DNA from: Mantis religiosa
Lineage: Eukaryota > Arthropoda > Insecta > Mantodea > Mantidae
NCBI GenBank assembly: GCA_030765055.1
Contig: CM060958.1
Coordinates: forward strand, 75,846,985 to 75,910,984
Direction of reading: 5' to 3'
Length of the DNA stretch: 64,000 nt
The stretch's first letter is position 1; each line of letters begins with the position of its first letter. The notes beneath the pieces are model-generated. The model did not search any database, was not told the DNA's origin, and saw nothing but the letters and a program-made list of their open reading frames with translations. Positions 54,595 to 64,000 of this stretch are shown here, piece by piece. The position numbers were made by a program, and so were the translations under genes.

Positions 54595-55224
54595 AGTCTT
54601 ATGATTAATACTGCAGTATGCAAACTTCTAGGAATATGTACATGTGCATTAATGCAACTGAACATTGTCCTTCTCACTAAGCATCACCTTGGTTGCTTAG
54701 CACGTGGAGAGGGTCAGTAAAATGGCAACGTTGGTATCCCCTCACTTTGTCAATCACCAACTTATAATGCAACCATATTAGATAGAGGTAAAGAAATTTG
54801 TTGAAGAATGGGTACAGAAAGTCATGTGAATATAATACATATTTAAGCAACACCATGGCAGATCCATTACTGCTGGTCTCCTATGAGAAATATCAGCACA
54901 CACCGCTGCTAGAAGCTACTTGTGAGCCGACAGTCCTGAATAAGACATTTTTGCCAAGGCTGTTTAACTAAACTTTGGGTAGCCACCCATCTTTCTTCAC
55001 AAAGGACCACATTAGCATCACCAGTGCTTAAGAAAAAAAGTGTATGCAATCCTCTTTTTTGTCACAGATACAGTGAAAGATGAAGCATATTTTACACAAT
55101 GATGTTTAGATTTGTTATTGTGATCACATAAGAACTTTTGAAAATTCCCACTGGGTGCCACAAAAGCATTTCCAGTACCATTTTCATATACAATGGCTGT
55201 TCGATATGTACCCATGTTAGGAAT

Positions 55225-55650
55225 AAAGATGCCAATCTTTTAAATACACATTTATTGAACATAGTCCCCATTAGGAATATGCACTTCTTGCAACATTCTT
55301 GCCATCTTTTAACCCTACCAAAAACAGCAATGGTCAAGCTGTGCAAAATATGTCTCTATCTATTTGATCTTCATTTTGTTCCTGCAAGCCATTTATTCAT
55401 GTTTTGAAACAAGAAGAAATCAAAAGGGAGCAGTCTGGCAAGTATGAATGCTGCAGTAGCAATACATTTGGTAACACCAATGAATGGCTGGTGCTTTGCT
55501 GTGGTAAAGAAGCACTTTCTTCTTTCCCAAATGGGAACCCATGTCTTCTTTAACATCTTATTGCATCTGCCATTAACACACTGTAGTATTGCTCAATAAT
55601 CATGTTTCCTTTTTCCAGCAAGTTGAGGAAGCCCTTGGCATCCCAAGATT
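55225..55650 (-). pseudogene. Mariner-4 transposase C-terminal fragment
   Basis: From the microsatellite edge leftward: SWDAKGFLNLLEKGNMIIEQ (family FWDxKGxLLxDYLxKGxTI), EQYYSVL, a 'KKVLLxHxxAPAH' block, LLPFDFFLFQNMNKWLAGTK (family LAPSDFFLFPKLKKWLAG, third Asp region) and KKCIFLMGTMFNKCVFK (family KCIxLxGDYVEK), which is the very C-terminus. Frames change at least twice. The N-terminal two-thirds are missing; the break coincides with the AAT microsatellite. Confidence 0.75.
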
Positions 55651-55651
55651 T

Positions 55652-55653
55652 AA

Positions 55654-55745
<92 letters not shown>

Positions 55746-55758
55746 TAATAACAATAAC

Positions 55759-55853
<95 letters not shown>
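55652..55853 (+). repeat. (AAT)n microsatellite, ~200 bp
   Basis: About 67 AAT units with a few AAC interruptions near 55742-55760. Poly-Ile and poly-Tyr open frames across it are artefacts. Confidence 0.97.
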
Positions 55854-55855
<2 letters not shown>

Positions 55856-56236
55856 TCTAATAATAATAAAGATTACAAATATAGCCTTGGATACTAGGCT
55901 GAAGGCATAAGAAAACTGGTTTGTAAATGTGATGAATGTATAAATTTTAAGTGTATGTATTTTAAACATCTACTCTGAATAAAGATGTTATAGTATTCAT
56001 GTTTCCTTCAAGAAGTAATTTACTGACTAATTTACTGAACAGTAAGAATAACATATATATATATTTATTTTTTTAAATATTCACACTAAGTTTGAACGGA
56101 CTACTCCTAAGATTTGAATTTGAATAATCTTTATATTTAATTATGAGTCCAAATTTTGTTCTGTGTTCATACCACCCACACCCATGCACCTTTAAGACTT
56201 GCATGTATATGTCATAGATATGAAGACATAGCTATA

Positions 56237-56517
56237 CGCCTGCCTCGGTAGCGTGGTGGTGGCATGTCAGCCTCACGTTCAAGAGGTACCGAGTTCGAAT
56301 CTCGGTTAGGGTGAGTTACTTGGATAAGGTTTTTTCCGGAGTTTTCCCATATCCTGATAAGACGAATGTTGAGTAACTCTAAGCTCCATGGACCTGAACC
56401 CCGGATTCATTTGAGCATCATTTCATCAATTCATCCATTGTCCGATATGACTTAAGGACTTAGAGGACGTAAATTACACACACAAAAAAAGAAAAAAAAA
56501 AGTAAAAAAAAAAAAAA
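56237..56517 (+). mobile_element. tRNA-derived SINE-C with 15-bp target duplication
   Basis: Flanked by GAAGACATAGCTATA (56222-56236 and 56518-56532). The head reads CGCCTGCCTCGGTAGCGTGG TGGTGG (A box) and CCGAGTTCGAATCTCGG (B box). The body includes CCCCGGATTCATTTGAGCAT CATTTCATC, and the tail is an A-rich run (56479-56517). All hallmarks of a recent SINE insertion are present. Confidence 0.93.
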
Positions 56518-56532
56518 GAAGACATAGCTATA

Positions 56533-59500
56533 TAATTAATTTAGTCATATTTTTAGCCTTAACCTGTTGCTGTACTATGCACACTATTTCATACATAGAG
56601 CGATTAATTTATCATATATGTTATACTACCTGGCATTCTTTTATTATACCATTTATTACTGGGTTATTCTTTTGTTTATTCAGTGTAGCCAAATGTATTC
56701 CTATAAACTGCCAAAAAATAATTTATTACACATTACAAAAGATTAACAATTTATTTTTCCATAAGAAAGGTTATTGGTTTATGTTAAAATAAAGTAAATT
56801 AATTTGAGAATGCCAACTAGCTCTTCTGTTAAAACAAGAGAAAATTGAAATACATGTAATTCCTGAACTTTGTTTTGCTCAGTTGGCAATATAGAGTAAG
56901 TCGAACTGCACTTTTCATAATGAATACATTTTAGATTTTTTTTTATAGAATGTAATAATTTGTGGTCAAATCTTTGCGATATAGTATTTGAATTAATATT
57001 TTATTTACAAAATAGTACCGATAAATATTCGATGATCTGATCTTCGCAGGTAAATTCTCTTGCTGCGCTCGGCTCCATTTATCAGTTAACATTTAAGCTG
57101 AATTTTTCTGAGCTTTTTTTATTCATTCCATTTTTACAATCATGCAAATCTGCACATTCATACCCCAAAATGCAAAATTCATGCATTACCCCAATTCATG
57201 CAAAATAACAAATCCACTATGGATATTTTATTCCTTCCCTAGCCCTTGCTACCCTTTGAACACCAGCCTCCTGACAATTCTTTCTTCCTCTCACTTATAG
57301 GATCCTGTTTTTAATTGCCATTTATGCAATATAGCATTCCTATAAGTGAATAATGAGATAGAAAGCTTCAGAAAGGAAGCCTGGAAAGGTTTATGAGTGG
57401 AGGTAAATAATTTGAGGCTTGTCTTTCATTGTGGACATTTGCTTACATTCCACTGTACCAAACAAGTGTACAAAAACTGATCTAACTACGTCAAACATAC
57501 ATTAAATCACAACAGGAAGGGATAACATTTTTTTTTTTCAAGGCAGTTTACAAAAGCAAACAATATGTGCCAAACAAAAAAGAATGGGAATTCCATCCAT
57601 TCCTCAGTGATACACTGTATTCAGTGTTTCTTTTCTGTTAATGATATGTGAAAATGATGAGGCACATACAATCAACTATGGACATGAAAATGGGAAAGCA
57701 TGTCACCATAAATAACCAATTAACAAGTGGAAGAAGCAAAGCATTTTAGATTCTATCAAGTTAAATGTCTAAATATTTATTATTTAGAACTTATTTCATG
57801 AAACAGAACATTTGAACTTCCAACATTCTCTTCACTTCCACAACAAAAAAATATTTTAGATCACACATATTTATATACATTCACACTCACACATATACAA
57901 GTGAATATAATGTATGTACATTTTAATATATTACACTCCAACAAAAATTAATGACTAGTTCTTTTGCCTTCTTTACAGTTATAAGAATTAACATTAATAC
58001 AATGGCTTTCAATGGAACACATAATTATGACTGAAATGATAAACCTATGTTGCATTATCATTAAGCAAAACAAAACTGCATATAATACACAGTTTATAGT
58101 TGAATACAAAAATAAATAATTCCAAATTTGTCATGAGAGAAAAATAAATACATTCAAAGGATATATCTCACTGAGTAATTATCAAGCGTGTATGGAATTA
58201 TGTATTCCATATCTGTCATCAAGCAATATTGTGTAGGAGGAAAAGCATTAATTTGGATAAAAAGAACACGTCCAATAACAGGATGACTTTACATTTATCA
58301 CATTATAGAAACATTAAATGGCAAAACAGTTAGCAGTACCTTTCTTGCAGGTACTGAAGTATTCTTTGCTTCTTCCATTATAAACTAGAACTGGTCAATT
58401 AGCTGCCAAATATTGAACCATCCTGACATACAGCAATGTGTACTGACACAAATTTATAAAGCTATTAAATCTGTTATTTAGTTTTATGACTCCTGAACAT
58501 AATAAAGCCATATAAACAGAATATTTTGCATTATGTCCTAAGAAAACTTAGAGACACGGACATAAACAATTAAACATTTAACTGCTTTCTGTATTTTATA
58601 TGCAATACACTGAAACACTGATTTTCTTCTTAATTTTTTTTATTCTTTTATAAGTTTGCTGTGAGAAATTTCTTCCATTGATATATTAGTTTTTCTTCAT
58701 AAGCAACTGTATCACAACTTACCATTAAACCACCTTGAACAAATGAAACAGAGAACACACAATGATTTGGTAGATATATAGGCATTATCCATGTAGTAAA
58801 TATATAGCACACTTTAAATATCCCCAAAAATGTTTTGTGTAGTATATTTCATTCCTTAGAAATCTAATATTTTCTTTTATTTTACATATGTACCTACCAC
58901 AGTATCTAAAATCTTGATAAATACACACAAAAAGAAATAATTGTGTTTTGAAAACTGAACTTACTAGGCACAACCTGAATTCCTTAGCTTAATTGAACTA
59001 TGTCTGAATACTGGTGCCCAAAGCATTCATAAAACTAAATACCAATATTCACTGTTTGAAGGTCATGATACAGCTGTGGAAGTATGAAATATAATATACT
59101 TAGCAGTATGAAATAAATGCTCATTGGGAAGAATTGATTTATGCTCTTCAGACTGTAGCTTTACTTTTAAGAAAAGCTACCTTAATTTAGCTGTTAATGC
59201 AATATTAGCACAGAACAATTTCATTTCCATATCACAGACTATGTGTATTCTTAGTTTATATTAATAGCTACCATAATCTGGATAAGCACATCTGCATTAT
59301 TAGTTTATTCCTATTGTGCTAAAGGTGCATCAAAATTTGGTAACACAATGTGAAAAGTCAACAATTGCCTTCATTTTTCAACATATCCATGATTGTTGTA
59401 ATCTTGGTTTGCTATCTATTTTTACATGAGAAAGAATACTGAGCATTACCATGATAAAAAAAATATTAATTATAACTTTAATAGTCGTTTATATGAATTG

Positions 59501-61543
59501 AATGAAATAAACTATTGCTCAAGATTTAAGTTTTAATACAGATTAACAAAGTAATATTTTTATATATTACAAAACAACATTAACAATTACATCAACTTAC
59601 AAAAATGGAAACAGGGTATAATACTTATATCTTATGATATAAGCTAAAATGACATGGTTTTTCAAGCAAATAAATATCAGTTTCATCATGACCTTACATA
59701 AAAGGGGCAGGAGGAAATAAACAATGAATATTGGTAAAACATCACAAGTAGATCATAGCATGATGAGTACACTGAATTTTTCAAATATAGAGATGCATTT
59801 TGTGATTAAAAAGGCAAACAATGTTGAAGTTTTACATATACATTGCACATACCCTTTTATAAGTGAAAGCATTCAAAAACTTTTAATACATAGACTTTTA
59901 TAAATGATACTTTTACATTCATTAAGAGCAGGCATTTAAAAGTTTCTGAAGCAATTTACAGAATTAGAAAAACATTTTACATATAACGTACAACAGCTAA
60001 AATGCAACGTTTACAATTCAAGTTCTCAATGTGAATATTTCTGCAAGTTTACACAAAAAATTCATGTGGATCATCATGCTTAATCATTTAACAAACACGC
60101 TTTTTCAATATTAACAAGAACTAATATTGTACTTGTATCTTAAGGAATGTATCCAAACCCTACTTATTCAGATCCTCCTTTTTCTCCAATACAATTAACA
60201 ATTAAAAAGAATAATTTATTTTATGGATGGATGGATGGAATCTTGAGCAAAAATGCAGCAGGAAGAATATATATTTTTTATCTGTCAATCTTACAAATTC
60301 TTGCTCGATCATGATTTTGGTGTGAAAGTGCCTAAATCGATAATGTTTCCAATAAGCTCGTCAATGTGCCATAATATTTTTTCTCACTTTTTACTTTGTA
60401 TATTTTTTCTGTAAATTGAAAATACAGCTGAAAATCCTCTGTATTTAAATGTTTAGTTATTTGGCAACATGGTGCTGTTTTGCTTTGATTTTACACACAC
60501 GCACACACACAAAAATGAGTGACAATGATGCTTACAGACAGAGAGCAAAGTGTTCAGTTCAAACCACACTGAATAAATTTAAATCACACATTTAAGGTAA
60601 GCAGTGTTGCTATTTAATGCCACAACTCCTAACCAAAATGCCCTGCAGTTATATGTTTCCAAAACTTGTAAATTTCTAGCTCTTCTGTAAAATTCCTGAT
60701 TAATGTTAAAAAATTAAATCTGTATTACAAATTAAATATTCTTTTCATAAAGCACAGCACAATTTGAACCTAATTACCGGCACTTTCAAATATCTCTATA
60801 GTGCAAGCTGACTGCTTATCCGTTAGCGGCATTTGTAATAGAACACCAGGTAATTTTTAGGACTGAATTGAGAATACAATCCTTCAATGTTTAAGAACCA
60901 CATAAGTACAACATGTATTTTGCACCTGCAAGATTAATAAGACTAACATCTTATTTAAACAAGCACTTAACTCTTCCAAAAAATGCACCAAAAGTTGGTC
61001 ATATATACGCTGATATTGATATTTATATTTACATTACTACATGATAAAAGTATTTTAAACAATGCTGAGGTATACATTAGTAATTTTCTACAGCACCATG
61101 GAACCAAAACTACCTCACTATGATTTTGTAACAAAATAACTTTATAAGTGCCATTAACTATTACTAACTAAAAACATAAATAGCATAGTTTAATTAATGT
61201 GTTTTAAGTAAAATATTTTCCATTCTTGTATCATCTGCCTGACCCCAATGCAGTATTTAGACAAATATATTTATTTTTATGTATATTCAGATTTAAATGT
61301 TTTTTCTGCATTTCCGTTTTGTGTTTAACATTATTTTTGTTTTGATAAAAGATTATATTTTAATGTATTGAGAAGCCAAAAGCACATATGGTCCCCTACC
61401 TTATACTCCCAGCATCCCCATGGTTTTTCTCTTCTTTCAGCATAACAACCAATGGTTGATTTTTATATATGGCAGTTGGCAAGATAAAGGTTGAGGAACA
61501 CTTAAAATACAGTTTTATCTCCTCATGACTAGAAATATTGTTG
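56533..61543. other. AT-rich region with no gene or repeat recognised
   Basis: About 5 kb with no coding frame above background, no LTR, TIR or SINE that I can see. The window is otherwise dense in elements, so this contrast is notable. It lies directly downstream (minus-strand sense) of a candidate terminal exon and may hold a long 3' UTR or conserved non-coding DNA. Several AATAAA-type signals exist on both strands, but none can be singled out. Confidence 0.4.
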
Positions 61544-61723
61544 TTAGCTGATTTTGAGGCGTTTGGTGGCTGATGGATGGTGACTAATTTCATTTGCTCC
61601 CACTAGAAGAGCAGGATTAATTTTAGTTTCAACTTGGACAGGAACTCCCATAAGGGATACACCTCCATTGCAGGGACCTGGCTGAAGATACCCACTTACA
61701 CTGGACGGATTATTATTGTATTT
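61544..61723 (-). CDS. Candidate terminal coding exon of an unidentified host gene
   Basis: On the minus strand a strong acceptor (TTTGTTTGTTTGTTTGCAG) precedes 59 codons and a TAA. The residues KYNNNPSSVSGYLQPGPCNG, then VSLMGVPVQVETKINPALLV and SATKRLKIS, look like normal low-complexity eukaryotic protein with a basic nuclear-signal-like end. Phase 0 at the acceptor. There is no similarity to any transposon protein I know. The gene could not be identified, and no upstream exon was found to the window's right edge. The acceptor lies in a (TTTG)n run, so chance is possible. Confidence 0.45.
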   Translation of the reverse strand, partial: KYNNNPSSVSGYLQPGPCNGGVSLMGVPVQVETKINPALLVGANEISHHPSATKRLKIS

Positions 61724-61901
61724 CTGCAAACAAACAAACAAACAAACAAAGGATTATGTAAAGTAATGTATTTTCATTAGCAGGATTGCCATATTCTTTT
61801 CACTTAAAATGAAGGACATGGTAATTCAAAACACAGGATATTACAGAGCTATAAAGTCATACAAATGATTTAAAAAAAAAAGTTTAAAACCATTCTCTAT
61901 A

Positions 61902-62185
61902 TGATCACACAGAAAATGAAGCTAGTCACAGTGAAGCAACAAATATTACACAAACAAAAATATTTGTAACAGAATCTCCACTTAAGAAGTTGATGTTAAT
62001 AATTCCTTCTTCTTTATAAAAGATCGATTTCGAAGGCACATCGCCTTCGTCTTCAACAGAGTTTGTTTAATAAACTGAAGACGAAGGCGATGTGCCTTCG
62101 AAATCGATCTTTTATAAAGAAGAAGGAATTATTAACAACTTCTTAAGTTAAGTGGAGATTCTGTTACAAATATTTTTATTTGTGT
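61902..62185. mobile_element. Palindromic insertion with 14-bp target duplication
   Basis: Arms 61946-62055 and 62076-62187 are reverse complements except for a 3-bp and a 5-bp indel and one substitution. The loop is 20 bp. The direct repeat AACCATTCTCTATA flanks the insert (61888-61901 and 62186-62199). The arm centre carries TGAAGACGAAGGCGATGTGC CTTCGAAATCG, a strong GAAGGC/GCCTTC hairpin. It encodes no protein. Similar in style to snap-back ends of Penelope-like elements, but the family is unknown. Confidence 0.85.
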
Positions 62186-62199
62186 AACCATTCTCTATA

Positions 62200-63835
62200 C
62201 CTTAGTAAATTTGTTAAATAATGCAGCAATGAATGTAGTAATCGCCACCCGGCCAACACTCACTTTACACACACCATAATAAACACATGAGCCAAAAGAA
62301 ATGGAAAACTGAGCTATTATTGAATTTAAAAAGGATTTAAACTTGGGTTAAGAACATAAATGAGCTTTAAAAGAGAAAAATCCAAATTGATGTCTAGAAC
62401 TATTTTGAAGAATAAGCCTGGAGTAAGTCACAAATAAAATATCTCTGCATAATTGTAGAAAACCACTTTACCTTCAACTGTCATATTCACTATGGAATTA
62501 AACAATCTACAAAACTAACACATGTACTTTCAGGATCAGACAAAATCAGTTGGAAGCCACTGATGACATACTTAATAGAACAATTATTCTCCTCGTTTAA
62601 TATAGGTACTAGTAGAAATACTGAGGAAACAATATACAAAGTTAAATAACAGAGGATACAGAGATTAATAAGTATCATTACATCTATATGTAGTGTTGAA
62701 ATAATTGATCATCTAGCAGCCAGCAGAAGGAGAAGGTTTAGAATTAGTTTCATAAAAACACCAAACATCAGATGTTCAAAGAACGACACAAAGAGAATAA
62801 AATGAAATGAGAAAGCAAATGCCATAGGACTAAGAAAGGAAACATAAAATTTCTTCTCCACAAAGAATGCCTGACTGAAGGTCAATGTTAAGTAACTCCA
62901 AAGGTAAATTCTTCATCATCGGTCACAGCAAACTCAGAAAATATTAGCTTATGAATAAAGAAATATCAGAATGTCCATGCAACAAAGAAACACAATGGAG
63001 GATCTCTGAATGAATGTAGCATTTTGGAAAAAGGAAGATACACACTAAAAGTGCTACTAGAAAAAAATCTGATGTGTTGCACTCATTTCACTATCTGTGC
63101 TCATTCCTGTAAAAAGCTATTCTATCCTTAAAAACTTAAATTTCAAACTACTTCATGCTGATCAAGATAAGGAATACAGTAAGCTTAAGCAATAATAACA
63201 TCTTTTATGAGCTGGATACCATGTCATGGCTTTGAACTTCCATTCCTTTTGCATAATCAGGATAAAAATTACTTCCCATTTTTGAAGTATCTGAAAATTC
63301 AAACCAATAACTGGGCATATCCCAGAAACAATAACCTCCAAAGTAAATTTGACGTAAATTGTGTGCTTTAAAGAGATTTACATTTTTGTATAAAGTTTTT
63401 ATCCAATAAAACAAACATATTAGTTTTTAGGTTTACCAATCATACAAAAGTGTTTCAGAATGAAAACATAGTAGCTATTCCCAATGAAAATATCTTAAAA
63501 CAGTATTTTAATCTGATTGTTAAAAGCTGCTTTGAGAAAATCAATACTTCAGAGAACTTTTTCATCTAAAGGATAGTTTTTGTGTGAGAGAATTTTGTTG
63601 AAATTCTTGGTGTTGAATCTTGGTGTTTAATCAACTGTGAATTCCCATTAAAATTTCGGCATCCAATTTTTAGGTGGAATGCAATATCTTCACTTATGTA
63701 TGTGGTAGTGAAATTAAAAAACCCTGATGGCATTCACATTACTTTCACAACTTATTTCCACTTCTTGTTAATCCAAATAAATTTTCAATTCATGTTTCTA
63801 CAATTTTATTTTAGGACAAAGTAAAGTGAGTGAGT
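62200..63835. other. No gene recognised
   Basis: AT-rich. The minus-strand frame at 63205-63414 (69 residues with YFGGYCFWDMPSYWFEF) is the only one that looks non-random. It has no recognisable family and no clear splice sites, so it is not called. Confidence 0.45.
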
Positions 63836-63883
63836 GAGTGTGTGGGGCTTTAGGGCCCGTCGACATCAAGGTCATTTGGGCCC
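63828..63883 (+). repeat. GAGT run plus GGGCCC hairpin repeat
   Basis: A (GTGA)n stretch, then TTTAGGGCCCGTCGACATCA AGGTCATTTGGGCCCC. It resembles the GGGCGC hairpin repeat at 33640-33695 and is likely another member of the same small dispersed family. Confidence 0.5.
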
Positions 63884-64000
63884 CAAAGTAAAGTGATAGA
63901 TTTTAAAAGGTCTGTTGTTATGTCTTTTGCATGACCACAACAGAGGCTGTTCTTAGCAAAGTATATATTTAATTAAGTATGAGAATATATCAACTATATG

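Noticed and set aside
55550..55969. Poly-Tyr and poly-Ile open frames
   Set aside because: They are translations of the AAT microsatellite.
62076..62110. Functional hammerhead ribozyme
   Set aside because: The core has an extra base between CTGAAGA and stem II, and stems I and III are not evident; kept only as a resemblance.
63205..63414. Minus-strand frame with aromatic-rich sequence
   Set aside because: Looks somewhat protein-like, but I found no family motif or credible splice sites.
1..64000. CRISPR arrays, prophage, operons or bacterial defence systems
   Set aside because: The sequence is eukaryotic: spliced exons, LINEs, SINEs, mariners and LTR elements; no regularly spaced repeats with unique spacers were seen.

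Overview
The window looks like AT-rich, intron-poor-looking intergenic and intronic DNA from an animal with a large, transposon-loaded genome, most likely an insect. The evidence is the mixture of mariner, hAT, Penelope-like, CR1-like, R1-like, Jockey-like and Ty3/gypsy elements, several tRNA-derived SINE families, and pieces of at least one animal gene with spliceosomal introns. A cockroach- or termite-like genome is my guess from the style of the SINEs; I cannot prove it. There is no prokaryotic operon structure, CRISPR array or rRNA. Almost every long open frame belongs to a transposable element or a simple repeat.

Layout. 0-6.4 kb: a Penelope-like (PLE) N-terminal fragment with an inverted repeat, a SINE tail seeding a TTA microsatellite, a degraded LINE split by a PLE insertion (12-bp target-site duplication), an R1-like LINE 3' half, and a PLE snap-back fragment. 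6.4-9.8 kb: no gene recognised, probably intron. 9.8-10.6 kb (minus): three 5' coding exons of a host gene that I identify as DCAF15 (substrate receptor of a CUL4-DDB1 ubiquitin ligase). 12.1-16.8 kb (minus): a CR1-like LINE with an SGNH-esterase ORF1 and a broken EN-RT ORF2. 16.8-18.0 kb: mariner remnant. 18-21 kb: SINE, CR1 3' fragment, hAT C-terminus.

21.4-30.5 kb is a three-layer nest: a Jockey-like RT fragment is followed at a TA by a 1.3-kb mariner, into which a 7.47-kb gypsy element (Gypsy-1, minus strand, two 658-bp LTRs about 97% identical, 4-bp GGCT duplication) has inserted. 32.1-35.4 kb: two inverted copies of a 0.7-kb repeat with a tRNA-Asn-like core, enclosing a SINE and a degenerate minisatellite. 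36.3-43.1 kb: an older, heavily decayed gypsy element (Gypsy-2, plus strand, initiator-Met-tRNA primer site). 43.1-56.5 kb: hAT remnant, internally deleted mariner, solo LTR, PLE fragment, SINEs, a mariner C-terminus, a 0.2-kb AAT microsatellite, and four loci of a tRNA-like repeat that occurs as inverted dimers. 56.5-64 kb: AT-rich DNA with few repeats, one good candidate terminal exon of an unidentified host gene (61.5-61.7 kb, minus), and a recent-looking 110-bp-arm palindrome bounded by a 14-bp duplication.

The elements do not form a pathway. What the window shows is layered insertion: precise target duplications date the layers, and several retroposed sequences (PLE pieces, tRNA-like SINE loci, the 62-kb palindrome) share a head-to-head inverted arrangement, which is the most unusual recurring theme.
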